Positions 12,201 to 24,500 of a stretch of DNA of 64,000 nucleotides are shown here, piece by piece. A program made the translations under genes and the position numbers. Each line of letters begins with the position of its first letter. The first letter of the stretch is position 1. This DNA is from Liolophura sinensis (lineage: Eukaryota; Mollusca; Polyplacophora; Chitonida; Chitonidae), in assembly GCF_032854445.1 (NCBI RefSeq), contig NC_088302.1, forward strand, positions 50,748,046-50,812,045, written 5' to 3'. The notes below the pieces were generated by a model. That model did no database searches. It worked only from the letters and a program-made list of their open reading frames with translations, and had not been told where the DNA came from.

Positions 12201-15200
12201 TTTTCTCCAAAAGGCAAACCTCGTATTAAGTTAACATAAAGCAATGACGGGAAATTCGCCACAATGACTTGAAGCGTTCGAGAGAGGAATATAATATGCA
12301 AAGCGGGAACAAACTACAGTCTTGACAATGACTTGATGAGTCACACCGAATTTTTCTTGGCTGCCTCTTACTCCTACCCTCATCTCAGACTTAGTTCGGG
12401 GGTCGCGAGGGCCTTTATATTCCATTCTCCTTCCCATGGATAGCAAAAACAAAAATTGTCTCCTCACATTTTTAGAAGAAAAACAAAAGCATGTTTTTTG
12501 AAAAACAAAACTTTTGGAGTATATCCTGGTTTGTACTACCAGACGCCTAGATGTGGGACAGATAACCATCTCAACAAAACCTCTTTCGAATGATTCTTTA
12601 ACAATGTCAGAACAGAAAACCCCAGCCTTGTCCTGGACCCTTTCGCCGGAGATCTTGTAAGGCTGTGACGATTTTCAGTTCCGTCACATAAATAGTTAAA
12701 ACTGGTATTGCGACGCAGCGGTAAATACTAAGGTTTTAAGTGACAATAGATTTACTAGACGAGACACGGATATCGATCCACGGATTGTTGTATCCATAAA
12801 ACCCTGTATTTGAAAGCCTATTACAGCCTATTGTTTACTTATCTCATCAGTGTAAGTGGGATCGTTAGACAAGGGCTCTCACTAGGGCTCTCACAAGCAT
12901 TGACCAGTTACAAGTCCTATGGTTATAAGACCACTTTTATTTATACGTAAATCAACCTAAACAAATTGCCTTGATCAGCAATTTTAATTATAGAACCTAA
13001 ACCAGAAGTTTCTGAAATATCAACCTTATCAGGTTAAACTGTTGATGCATCCACTAAAAACATATTAGTATAATTCAGTGAAATGTTCCCATAGAACTTT
13101 TTGACAGATTAACACGGCAAAGGTAATTATTTAAAGGGTACAAATGTTGCTGTTTAATTTGACTACCGTTCGGGCAAAAGTTTTCGTGTAAAATTCAATG
13201 TTATAATTACTTAAAAATAGACATTCCCTTGCTGGTAGATCATATAGAACATGTAAAACACTAACAATATGGGATTAAATGCAGCGATTACATCCACTGT
13301 CGTACACCTATTCACCAAGACAATTATGTTAATTTAATCACAGGACAGCCTGGGTTTTTAGACCTAACGTGAAGAAAAATGATATCTGATTAATAACTTG
13401 TTAGGAAGTGACAAGACGGCATTTTGATACCGAGTAAGAGTGGCATTGTACAAGTAGCTTACAATTCATATTAGCAATGTACAAGTAGCTTACAATTCAT
13501 ATTAGCAATGTACAAGTAGCTTACAATTCATATTAGCAATGTACTAGAGGCTGAGAATTCACTGACACTATACAAGTGGCTCAGAATTCATTTTAGCACA
13601 GTACAAGTGGCTCAGAATTCATAGCAGCTATATACAAGTAGCTCAGAATTCATGTTCACACGCTCGCTGATTGCTGGTAATTGTTGGCTCAAATACAATC
13701 CTAGACTTCAAAATCTTACTATTACCAAAGTAATAAATAAAATACACATCAACTGACATGATGTGCTATATACAGGGGTTAGAAGTTAAGAAAATGTCAA
13801 ATCCTTTTATGGACTAAAAACTGAAAGGTATCCTGGACAGTGAAGTTAGGAAAGGTCACATGTTCAGAACAGCGAACTGGGTGTTCTTAGCCGCATTTTT
13901 CTTCCCTTATAAAGCAGTTTCCAAAGAATGTACAGAAGTTCAGGACAATGAGGAAAAGTTTATCAGGTAAAACAGAAACAGACTCTGCATGTCGCCTTCC
14001 ATGTACTTCCTAGTTTTCACATATACATTGCAACTACGAACATTTCCCGGCAAAGTCATAGTCTTTAACAAGCTATGATGGGCAAGAGGCGCACGTACAT
14101 AAGGGATTAGCGCTAGCCAGATCAAAGATCAACCTCCGGCTGAAATATTTAAGTCACTCTTTGGTAAATAATTTGCCATTTAGTTCCCCTGACACCGGAC
14201 TAAACTGGAAAATTATCAAAAGGGCTCTCTATTTGCGCAAAATAGCAAAGTTCACAATCTTGACGAGGGAGAAAATTTGACGTGTACACGGAAGATATGA
14301 TAAGGGGTAAGTGAGAGTGTGTTGCCCGTGTCACGAGGTGTGGAGGCATTTATTCGCACCTCTACTTAGTGCCGCTCCTGTATGCGTTATGGATGCCAAA
14401 CACATAGAAGAATATTTTCTACCCAGACTATACGAACTGAGACAACATGGGGTATATACGAGATATAGCATACACTTAATTCCCACATCATAAACTCTGT
14501 AAAAAATTTCTATGATTTCAAGTCAAGTTGCCAAAGTTGATTTTCAGCCCAAGGTTTCTGAATAAAAACTATTTGTAACTAACCAACCTTTTAACACACT
14601 TATCTAGTGATATTTTTCCCCGCGGCAACTTCTCCCTTAATTGCTCTTCTCCGAAGGGTTAAGCAATACAGAATAATAAGCCAGTATTAAACCCGCTGTT
14701 ACTACACAAACACATATTTCTGGCAAAAAAACAAAAATGAAACTAATGTAAAATTTTACAAGTTTACTCACCGGTACTGAAGAGGACTATGGCTTTCAGA
14801 CAACTGTATTCGGCCGAGTCGACATGAAGGGCCTTTAACTTTTCGACTTGCTCTTGGAATATACGAATATGATCCATAAAGGCCACCACTCGGTCGGCTG
14901 CCATGGGGCTGGCGTGCAGTCCGGCGGCGGCCAACAGGGGCGCCACATGGAGGGGCATGGAACACTGGGCTGCGTTTAATACGAACAGTTCGCTCCAACT
15001 CAGTCGCAACAAAGCTACCTGATCCGTTACTTGAAGGTCCGGAAAAAATGGAATATTTCTCGCCCATTCAACAGCACTGAATAGCAGTCTGGCGGCCAGT
15101 TCGCAAATGTTTTCAATGCCCATAATATTGTTCGGCTGCATGCACTGACTGTAGCGGGACGTTGGGTAGGGTTCTGCCCGTAAAAGCATGGATATGAAAC

Positions 15201-16391
15201 TAGAAAAATAAGTGTGTCCGTTGAGAGGGTCACCATTCAGAGCCATTGGGTAACCGTGATGTTGGGTGGGAGGAATTCGGCCACGTTGAACAGCTAGAGA
15301 AAATGAGAAAACGAAACAGTTGTCATTTTTCAGTGTCTTCATCTCGTTCACATCTGCTCAGGAAAAAAAGAGAAGACTTAGTATCCTTTGAGGAAATTAA
15401 AAATCAAGTTAAAATATTTATATCAATTTTCCTTTTTAAAATAACTTTAATTTTAACCGCTGAAAATATAAACGTTGCTCAAGATCATATAAAAGAGATA
15501 GAGGATAAATCGAATAGCCATCGGGGTCTTAAGTTAAGAACGAATCCTGCGCAACGGGTGAGTGTACGTTCACCGTTTTTTTTTAATGTAATAATATTTC
15601 GAAAGAAAAAGCACTGTATAAGTCAACTGTCATGAAATATTTGAATTTGTAATAGCTGTTTAAATTTTTTAATGTTTCATTTCACAGCAGAAAACAAAAA
15701 TCCGAAATGCTTCCCCATTTAAAATATTTCAAAACGCTGTCAGTCCGGTTTTCACAGTTAAAACGACTCATGGGGCGCAATCAAAGACAAGGACAATTTT
15801 GAAGCATACAGTGCTTGTATTTTAGTTTGAAAGTTTGAAAGAATATTTTTGGTGGCTTAGCGGTGAGCTATACTGACCCGGCAGGCTCCTTCCGTAAGAG
15901 GGGTCTGCCACGAGGGCCGACCTACCTTCCCTCCGCATCCCCATCTTTAAGCACTTTTTCAGTCGGCAATACTGGCACTGGTTTCTGTGGTGCTGGTCTA
16001 TCGGGCAGTTCCGGTTCCCTCGACATGTGTAAGTCAGGTTCCGACGCACTGAGCGTTTGAAAAAACTTTTACACCCCTCACATGTAAATTGTCCGTAGTG
16101 TTTCCCCGAACTTTTGTCACCACACACAATGCACTCGATGTGTTGCTGCTTGGCATCTCCGTTGGCACTGGGAGTTTGGCTGTTGTTATTGTTGTTATTG
16201 TTGTTATTTACAGTCGGAGTGGTCGGTGTGCTGGTGACTGGTGGCTGGGTAGGCGGCGGCGGCACGGGCGGCGGCGGTGGGATGGGCTGAGGTGGCTGAC
16301 TTGGCTGGGGTGTCGTGGTGGCAACAGTCAAGTCTTCGTTAGGATCCCGCCAAGTGTTCACTGTATTCGGCTGAGAAGCAGTCATCGCCAT
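8955..16391 (-). CDS. NR2F: COUP-TF / seven-up orphan nuclear receptor, complete gene
   Basis: This is a nuclear DNA-binding transcription factor of the NR2F family, which binds direct repeats of AGGTCA as homodimers or with RXR and controls neural, eye and mesoderm development in animals. The coding exons are 15926-16391, 14772-15293 and 8955-9229; they join to 1263 bases, giving about 420 residues, the usual family length (about 414-423). In order the protein has a Pro/Thr/Asn-rich N-terminus (1-83), a two-zinc-finger DNA-binding domain (about 87-152), a short hinge, a ligand-binding domain (about 185-400) and an AF-2 helix (about 398-410) with the family motif LIRDMLLSG. Both introns are phase 1 with GT..AG ends. 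The start at 16391 has A at -3 and G at +4. A five-codon upstream open frame begins near 16475. No break or missing key residue is visible. AATAAA candidates on the minus strand lie at 7890-7895 and 7563-7568. Confidence 0.97.
9835..9847 (+). promoter_or_regulatory. DR1-type nuclear-receptor motif in COUP-TF intron 2
   Basis: CGGTCA-A-TGGTCA is a direct repeat with one-base spacing, each half differing from AGGTCA only at its first base. DR1 is a preferred COUP-TF and RXR element. It lies about 600 bases upstream of exon 3 in the transcribed strand. Function is inferred. Confidence 0.35.
13448..13655. repeat. 31-bp minisatellite, about 7 copies, in COUP-TF intron 2
   Basis: The first three units (starts 13448, 13479, 13510) are almost identical, beginning GTACAAGTAGCTTACAATTC. 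Four further units to about 13655 have diverged to a CAAGTGGCTCAGAATTC form. The gradient suggests recent duplication at one edge of an older array. Confidence 0.92.
14772..15293 (-). CDS. NR2F: COUP-TF coding exon 2: hinge and most of the ligand-binding domain
   Basis: This 522-bp exon encodes residues 156-329. It begins with the conserved hinge AVQRGR, followed by the family block [14 protein letters not shown] and the nuclear-receptor signature in helices 3-5 (about 236-258, [21 protein letters not shown]). It continues through [20 protein letters not shown], which is almost invariant in the family, and ends with [17 protein letters not shown]. The acceptor is TTTTCTCTAG just above 15293 and the donor is GTGAGT at 14766-14771. 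The open frame runs a few codons into both introns; the boundaries were set from the splice motifs and family alignment. Confidence 0.97.
15294..15925 (-). other. COUP-TF intron 1
   Basis: This 632-bp phase-1 intron separates the DNA-binding and ligand-binding domains. The donor is GTAGGT and the acceptor reads TTTTCTCTAG. It is AT-rich and I see no other feature inside it. Open frames that run over it on the plus strand are antisense shadows. Confidence 0.95.
15926..16391 (-). CDS. NR2F: COUP-TF coding exon 1: N-terminus and DNA-binding domain
   Basis: The exon encodes residues 1-155. Residues 23-60 are rich in Pro and Thr, and 62-70 form a run of nine Asn encoded by AAY triplets. The eight zinc-binding Cys are at about 87, 90, 104, 107, 123, 129, 139 and 142. 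The P-box CEGCKS (104-109) predicts recognition of AGGTCA half-sites. Identity to vertebrate COUP-TF across the fingers is almost complete, from memory of the family. The exon ends in GAAG followed by the donor GTAGGT (15920-15925 read on the minus strand). It leaves one base that, joined to exon 2, completes an Ala codon and gives the family sequence RREAVQRGR. The low-complexity N-terminus is the only part that looks lineage-specific. Confidence 0.97.
16142..16208 (-). repeat. AAY trinucleotide run encoding poly-Asn in COUP-TF
   Basis: Read on the plus strand this is a GTT/ATT triplet run at about 16181-16208 inside exon 1, coding for nine consecutive Asn (residues 62-70). It is followed by a short low-complexity stretch before the first zinc finger. 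Such triplet runs often vary in length between individuals. Confidence 0.8.
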
Positions 16392-17400
16392 ATTGTGGCG
16401 GAGATCTACGTGGTGTTACGACAACCAGCTGTAAAGTTCAAAGTAGCGTGAGTAGCTGGAGTTAACACAGTGTCATGGGTAGAGGTCTGACTACTACACA
16501 CTGACGAGCCGAAGTGACCTAATACACTGCTACCAACGCTCTCCCGCTACTTACCGGCGACCCGATCTTTTCAAGATGTTCCTTCAACTCGTGGAGGCAC
16601 GTAAATATACGGGGCCCCCTAAACAGCCCAGATATTGAAACACTTTGGTGTGCTCTCTACGCGTAGGAATCGACTTGAACGCTATTGGGAGAGTGCATGG
16701 CCGTCTGAAGCACTCTATATGTTTTGAACTCTGACACAGCTGTTGAAACTGTCGAGTTACTATGGCGACTACTTCCATATATGGAGTACTGTGTCATTTA
16801 GGTTCAAGAAGCCTATTACTGAGTGACAATAACTGTCGTATGGTCGTGGCCCTAAGGCATGCGGGGCATAGCCATGGCCTGCCTCAACAAACTCCTATTG
16901 GTTGCTGAGATCATTGATTATCCCTGTCATGACTGCCTGTGGCCCCGTCCACATATCCTTGCGCTCGTGTCTTAACGCCCGGGCCCAGGTCATGTGCCGG
17001 TACAAGCCAATAGGCGGGGTCTAAGGGCTGGCCCATTAAACGAACACAAGACCTCATAACATCTGGGAGGGTGCGAAATGTGGGTGGAATTTATCCACGA
17101 CTTTTTTCCCCTCCACCAGCTGAGCGCAAGTAAATCACATAATGTCAGAATCACCTTCAGCTGAAGCGGGCCTTGCTCGGATCGTTGGCGGGTAGCGAGC
17201 GAAAGAGCGGGGCGCGGGGGTCTGCAGGCCCGGGCCTTACGGTTCACACTGCCTGTCGCTGTAGGCGAATGCCATAACACCAGAGTCGTAACCTCTACCG
17301 TTTCTGATTACACGTCAAAACCTACACTGACCTGAATAACCACATAGGCGTAGAAAAGCTGTCTTAGTATATGATAAAACTTAAGTGAACGACCAAGCTG
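16392..17400 (-). promoter_or_regulatory. COUP-TF 5' flank, probable 5' UTR and promoter region
   Basis: The kilobase upstream of the start codon is clearly richer in G+C and CpG than most of the window, especially 16850-17280. This suits a developmental-gene promoter. A short upstream open frame (ATG near 16475, five codons including the stop) would lie in the 5' UTR if transcription starts above it. No convincing TATA box is visible, so the start site cannot be placed. A weak acceptor-like TTTACAG about 50 bases above the ATG allows a further non-coding exon upstream. Confidence 0.4.
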
Positions 17401-19655
17401 TGCACTGCTTTATCAACTGAACCTCCTATATCTTATTTGCTCAACCTCAGACAGCGCTTTTATGTACACGAGCGCTTGAGAATGGATTTAAGCAAGGTTG
17501 TTTTTTCTCTCTCGTTAATTTTTCCAACGTTTGAAATTTTTTCTACAGGCTTTACTTCGTATTAATCAAAGAGCAGGGAAGTTTGCAATTAGGTCAGAAG
17601 TGGCTGTCGCAAAGTGTACAGTGTGCTTAATGGCCGGGATAAGTTTGACCTGGGCCGTCGAATAGAGGGGATGTAGGCAAGCGAACAGAGTTAGTTATGG
17701 CGCATTGCGCAATCTACCCTAACCCGGCACATCAAGGTCGCCCTACAAATATGAGGTCACCGCTTCCATACTATCGTGTTACATTTCGAGTTAGGGGCTA
17801 TACAAGGAGGCGCGCAGGTCGCTTACTTAACACGACGACTGGAGTCTCAGTAGTTTAGTTTGTCGTTAATAAAAGGGCCAGTTTTAATAGTACGAACAGC
17901 TTAATAGTCGCTATAGACAGTCTGCATGAGCGGGGAACCCCGTGAGCAGTCTAGACGACATTGTGATCTATGATTGCACAAACAGGCCATATAGTCTAAC
18001 AGCTGTTCTGCGACGAGATCGTCTTTTTGTAATGTATTTAGGGTCATGATGATAACACTGGTATCGCTCCATACGCTGACCTACATACACATCTATAGAC
18101 ACGACCTGCCCTGGGGCCGCGCACTGGCTTACTAAGTCAGGCTGTAAATTGTGTACTTCAAGAAAAAAAATAAGTCATATACAATAGAACTGTATTGCGT
18201 AGGATAGAAAAACATCTCATGTGCGACACGAGGCCTGTTAAATCTGCCTGACATCAAGACCCGGGTATAATCTAGTCGTAAAGAAAATGTTGGTTTACAG
18301 AGCATTTATAATGGTTTCGGTTTTCGGGTTATAAGTCTTAAGAAGAAGGCACCATCAGATTAGAGCACCGGAGACTCGAGCTGTGCAAGACTCCCGGAAC
18401 GACTGCGGAGTGGACAGGGTAAGAAGCCTCGCCAGTTAACAAGACGCTTGCTATTGGGTAATTGCTGATCGCCCTGAAATTTGTAGGCACCGCCCCTGGT
18501 CTTGGAGGCATCTTAAGACCTAGACAGTTCGCTCACGGAAATCCCGAGAAGCTGGGTTCATAGCCTGGCACATCACCCCAGTCATTATATATTCGCACAT
18601 GTGTTAGGAGGTAGGCGTGATTCTAGGGCCGGGCTGCCATCGAGACACCCTAATGCATTCAGTCTAGGATCCGAGGCCTTTGCGCTGGACCACTCTACTG
18701 CTCCATGCTGTAAGTCCAGGGGATGATGACACCCTGACTCGCCCGAGATAGAACGGGTTCACGGAAGCAAATCCTCGTATCCTGTCCTGCCCTTTCTGAT
18801 GTCTGCATCATTTAGGAAACACCATAAACCTAAATCACCTCACTATACACCACTGTTTGCATCCATTTGCAATTTCAATAACTTTAAATTCACCTCACTA
18901 TAAACCCACTGCCAGAATGACTTTGGGGTCTCTATAAAGCTGTGTTACGGAATCGGAGATGCCTTCACTCGTAGACGAAATACTAATAAACACATGAAGA
19001 CGCAAAGTGCAGATGACTACATTTCAACCATACTCTGCTGTGGGCTGAATGAATCAGTTCCTAAGGCAAAATGTCGACAGAGAATGTCTTCTTTACATTG
19101 TATTTTGTTTACACAGTGCAGTGTAAAGTATTTACACTCACTAAGACGATTGTGGGAGTTCTGGAGTAACGTTGGTGGCAATGCATTACATCAAGACATG
19201 ACTACTTACAGATAAAGACATTAAGAATTCAAAACCATTATTTTTGCAAAAGGACAAGTAGTAAAAGTTTATGGTTTTATGTCCACACAAATATGACGTA
19301 TGTCTTCAATCCTTTACATGAATTATTCACTACCAGCTGATAAAAGATTAGCCAAGAGGTCTGAAATTAGACACTCCAGACGTCTTGATCATAAATAATC
19401 ATGGCAGTATACTTACGCATTGAAGACGACAAGTCACAGTGTAGAACTTTTGCTGTGTAAACGATTCACTTATTCCAGTATAATGGATTGGACATCAGAG
19501 AAGTAAACAGTCTGGATTGGGTCAGAAAGGACAGGGCAAAGTCCGGGTGGGATATGGACAGTCTGGTGGAACAGGTCTACTAGCTGCGGGCTAGGGTAAG
19601 TCTTCACGGCTCTGGAGTCTGCTCTATTCTGATGCTTTAACCGGCCGGGCCGTTC
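17401..19655. other. COUP-TF upstream region, no gene recognised
   Basis: No gene is recognised. On the minus strand at about 18650-18712 a sequence (AGTAGAGTGGTCCAGCGC, then GGCCTCGGATCCTAGAC) has a faint D-arm and anticodon-arm look, too weak to call a tRNA. Confidence 0.4.
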
Positions 19656-19728
19656 TGGTCAAAGGAGAGACAACAGGTCATAGTTTGGCTGACCCACGGT
19701 CAAGTCGACAGTGACCAATAAACGGTCA
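19656..19728. promoter_or_regulatory. Cluster of six nuclear-receptor half-sites upstream of COUP-TF
   Basis: Within 73 bases there are TGGTCA (19656), AGGTCA (19675), TGACCC (19690), CGGTCA (19697), TGACCA (19712) and CGGTCA (19723); a further TGGTCA lies near 19782. All match NGGTCA/TGACCN in one orientation or the other. It is about 3.3 kb above the start codon. A response-element cluster is inferred from density only. Confidence 0.35.
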
Positions 19729-19789
19729 GGACGCCTGAAAAGGGATAACAATGGACTTCACGACTCACTCGGTTTCCTAGTGGTCAGAT

Positions 19790-20583
19790 CTACAAATGGC
19801 CAACTTTGTGACTTTTCTACAAGCCACCTCCAATAGTTCACCATTGGGCTGCTTGCTTTACGATAGTATCTCGTGTGATATTGTCTGTGCACGTGATTAC
19901 GACCAGACACGGGCCAGTCAATGAAGTCCGGTGCTCGTCGGGTCTGTAGTAGCCACGGCTCTATTTACTGCCTATTGGTACAGGCCATTACACTCGTTCT
20001 GTAGCCCCTTATGTAACTCATCGCAATGCCTTAGTGGACTGGGGATTAATTCCGTAACACTCTTTACTCTCTCATCATTAAATGTTTGTGTTTAAATTAC
20101 TGGTAATCGTTGAGTTTGAATGAGGTGTTGACTTAGCACACAGGCCCGCCTCACTTGTGGCCAGGCGAGGAATCGTCCCCCGGGAGACCGGATACACTGA
20201 ACTCATCCTCTCTGTTTGACTTAGCGAAGAACATGAGGTCTATGGATCCCCAATCCCCTGCGATGGTCAGTCCTGAACCTTTGGCCTTACTTTAACAAAT
20301 CATAAAACTTAACATTTCATCTACAGGCTGGTGGCATGTGAGACAATTTCGCAAAAAATTACATGTATACCAGAAACGAAAATTGTTTCAATAAAGAAAA
20401 TGTTTTCGGACTTCCCATAATCAGTGCATGAGATACAAACGATTATAGAGATCGCCTTAATTCTATGAAAATATCTCCACATTTACGTTACCTATTTTGT
20501 AATAAATGCTATTGATGGAAGTAATGGACAGTGTGTACAATATAATACTGATCATATTCCATATACACACAGACTGTAACGCA
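19790..20583. other. Intergenic DNA, nothing recognised
   Basis: No repeat, RNA gene or recognisable open frame is seen. Confidence 0.5.
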
Positions 20584-21110
<527 letters not shown>

Positions 21111-21539
21111 TCATATCCCCTTTAATCTGTTTATAATGTGTTTTATTTCTCCGAAACTATATTTATCATCATCATCATCACTGGTCTGAGAGGCTGGGAT
21201 AATCTGTACCCGATCAACGCAGCGAAACTTTCCATCTGTTATAGCAGTCTCATCCAAGGCAAACCGGCATAAACTATGAGCTGAACATTTATCAATGTTT
21301 TTGCGACCTCGCCTGAATTCGGCCTTAAATAGTGGTGGATGCGGGCCCCACAAACTGATCACAAAATCTACCCTTTTGCAGTCCAAATTAAGGGGACGAG
21401 ATTTCACCGCACTACGACGAGACGCGCCTAAATACAAACCAGGGATTTCTAGCCACTTGCCACAACTCGACAGTCCTGAAGGAAGCCCCGTGTTTAGACA
21501 CGCCAAACAGAGCCGTGTTATTAACAGAAAGCGGTCCAC
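21111..21539 (-). CDS. Unrecognised open frame of 142 codons, possible secreted peptide
   Basis: I do not recognise this product. The frame starts with a hydrophobic stretch that could pass as a signal peptide (FLLITRLCLACL, about residues 4-15). It contains several basic sites (ASRRS, FRRGRK) and an Asp run followed by Lys (DDDDDK, about 121-126), encoded by a GAT repeat, and ends in a short amphipathic stretch. A consensus donor GTAAGT lies directly after the stop codon. It could be a prohormone-like precursor or a chance frame in a locally GC-richer segment. No neighbouring exon is seen. Confidence 0.2.
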   Translation of the reverse strand: MDRFLLITRLCLACLNTGLPSGLSSCGKWLEIPGLYLGASRRSAVKSRPLNLDCKRVDFVISLWGPHPPLFKAEFRRGRKNIDKCSAHSLCRFALDETAITDGKFRCVDRVQIIPASQTSDDDDDKYSFGEIKHIINRLKGI

Positions 21540-21567
21540 AGTAAAGAGGACAGGGGATTTTCATTAA

Positions 21568-24500
21568 ATGGCACTTCGGCTAGATGACCAAACTGCTTGT
21601 GGTTTTCCAATAGGCCTTCATCTCCAACTGACAAGTGATGCCGATTGCGCGGCTAAACACAGCGACGTCTGCCATTAAGCTAGGCTCACGTCAGATCGAT
21701 CCATCCACAACTATCACTCGTCACGTGACTCGTGTATAATGACATAGTCGCACTTCGATCATTTTGAAAATAATTCCATAGCACTTTTATAAAATGTATG
21801 ACATATAATCCAGATTTTTCACTCTCTATCAGCAATTATTATTCATCTTAAGAAAAAGTGTTAATGACTTTCCCATGCAGAAGTTAGAAAAATTTATATA
21901 AAAACCTAATTATAAATCAAATTCTGTTCACCATATCACTAGATGGCTGTATATCCAGTGTATGCGCATATGTAAGTCTTTGCAATTCCATGATTACTTC
22001 CGGAAAAAATTATCATCAATTAAGGGCAATTTTATTTTTATCGCAAATTATGGTGAATATTCTTAGGACTAAGCGCTGGTTCTATGAAGTCTTGAACATT
22101 TTTTGCTTCACAGTATAAATACTTTTGAACAGATTGACTGATAATACACTTTTAGTAAATATGACATATATTACAACATTAAAAGATTGGGGAAAATATC
22201 CATTTTCTTTAACTATTATTGATATCGCATTTTCCCCGCTATGTTTAGTTTGACGAAATAAAACATGTTCAGTTAAATTGTTTATGTTGTAAAATTTATC
22301 TACACAGCGACACCAAAATGGATGACTGTGGATGATCACATTAGCCAAAACCTCTTTACGGCAGATTTAAATTACCGAATGATAAATAAGCAAAGGCTGT
22401 CGATATCCTTTGTTCTATATATTGTGTCCAGTTACCGTATACGTATCAAGTTCAGTCACAAGCTCTGTCAGAGTCCTAAATTATACATATTTCGTGATAT
22501 TCCGATACAAATAATCGCGATAAAGTGATTTCTAACAAATAGATTTAGTTCCACCATTTAAATGTTATTTTTATCCATCGGCAATTTCTTAGGCAAATTA
22601 TGAGTTCATTCTAATTTCTAAGGCCTTATGCTGACTCGGATTAGTGTCTCCATTTGTTTTTTAATTTCTTGGTTATATACATTTTAGCTATTTACTATTA
22701 TTAACGCCATCTGCAGAACACTACTGTAAAACTGACTGTCCAAGAATTAATTCAAAGTTTCAAAAATCTATGTACACATAAACATTGCAGACAATTGCTT
22801 CTGTTTCGTATACGTTGTACGATAAAATGTCCGCAAAGCATTTCTTGCGGAGGTAAATGTGCATTAAGATTTCAGACGTCTTTGTCGTCGGACACGCCCC
22901 CTTTTGTTACGCATTACTGTCCAGTATTACGGACACGCGACCTGTCACATCAGTTGTATACATATACACTCGCCAGTTCTTTACTATTGTTACTTACTCG
23001 ATATACAACCCGACACTTTCGAGCATAATGACCCTTTGTGTGCTTCTGAAGAACATATTGGCTATGACGGTAGAGTATATGTCGATGAGTGATTTTTGGC
23101 TGGGCTATAAACTGCGGCAGACATTGTTTGTCTGAATGGGTTGTAAGTATGTATACAGGATTTATTACACGAGGGTAATTGCTAGTCGCTGAATGCTACC
23201 CGCGCGTGGCGCTCTCAGAGTCACGCCCTTTGCTCTCTGAGTTTTAGCCTGGTCACAGGCGAACTTATGGGTCAAGCCACATGAACAACTCATACAAACA
23301 TATCCTGAACATCTACGTGATAAATCCGGGTCTGGATGCTCAGATAATAAACATGGAATCATATAAACTCGGCATTTACTGAAATTTCTATCTCACATTG
23401 CTTTGATTACTCTTATTTGTGTCAAACCTTCCACACGGTATATTTTCAATGATATATGTATGTATGTATGTATGTATATATATTGCAATATCAGCTTAAT
23501 TTTGTGCATTAATAATTTTGTTAATATTGAAAAATATTGTTAGATGTGTAAATTAGGAAACCAAATTACGAACCAACAATACATGAAGGGGAAGACATTT
23601 TGCAGATTGTATGCGTGACCATAATCTGAGCATGAAAGGTGTAAGTTTTTTTGCAGGGGATTGAACATTTCCAACCCCTTGACCGCAACTTGCCAGCCTG
23701 TATATTTTCGATGCTGGTCGTATTTCATGTAAATACTGGTCAGGAATCAAAGTTTTCAAATGTGTTTAACCCATGGAACAAAGGCAAATTTCTTTGACAG
23801 GTTGTATAGAATAACTCGATGCTTACTGCTATTTTGGTAAGGCGCTTGGAGGCAATCTCATTAAAGACACGGGGTATAGGTCAAGAGTCGGACTGGTCAG
23901 AGACGCGTGAGTGTCGCGGGTTTAAGACAATGGACAAAGGGCGCGATCTACGACAGCCTATACTCTACCAGATTACCTTTGTCGAATGGTATACATTTTC
24001 TTTGTACGCCTATTGCACACACGAGCGGCCATGTCCGGAGTCAAATTGACCGCGGTGACCATCCTGGCGACCATTGGCAGATGTCTGACCCAAAGGTCCA
24101 CTAGTCTGCTCCGATAACAACCCCTAACATAGACAAATCTACAGGCAGATGGCGCGTAGAGCGGAAGACATATCAGACCCGTGTCCAGTTAATAACGAGG
24201 TATAGAAAAGTAAGAAAAGTAATAACAAGCGAGGGATTAAAGGTCTACGACATCTACCACCCCCGTGGGTCGGGAACTGGAGGCCGAGGCTTTGAGTGGC
24301 TGACCACTGGGCAGGTGCGCGCACAGGAGTAACTAATATGTCAGTGTCTACACACCTATCCTGATTTAAAACCTTTAGAAATTTAGAAAGAGAATAAAAA
24401 AGCAACCACTCTGAATTGACATTAAGAAAAATAAGAATATGACATACAATGGGAATAAGAGATGCTGAATAAGACGAAGTGTCCGGCGGCAAGTAACCTT

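Larger units (their letters stand above)
9230..14771 (-). other. COUP-TF intron 2
   Basis: This 5542-bp phase-1 intron has donor GTGAGT and acceptor TTTTCACAG. It interrupts the Asp codon before ACGLSD, joining STG..AT into ST-D-ACGLSD as in the family. It contains a 31-bp minisatellite (13448-13655), a DR1-type motif (9835-9847) and a B-box-like scrap (GGGTTCAAAT near 10709). I see no coding exon inside it. A 112-codon open frame on the minus strand at 12231-12569 resembles nothing I know. Confidence 0.95.

Noticed and set aside
16089-16451. 120-codon open frame on the plus strand
   Set aside because: Antisense shadow of COUP-TF exon 1; its Val- and Gly/Arg-rich product is the reverse of the Asn and Pro codons.
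18650-18712. tRNA-like sequence on the minus strand
   Set aside because: Only faint D-arm and anticodon-arm similarity. There is no B box and no closing stem.
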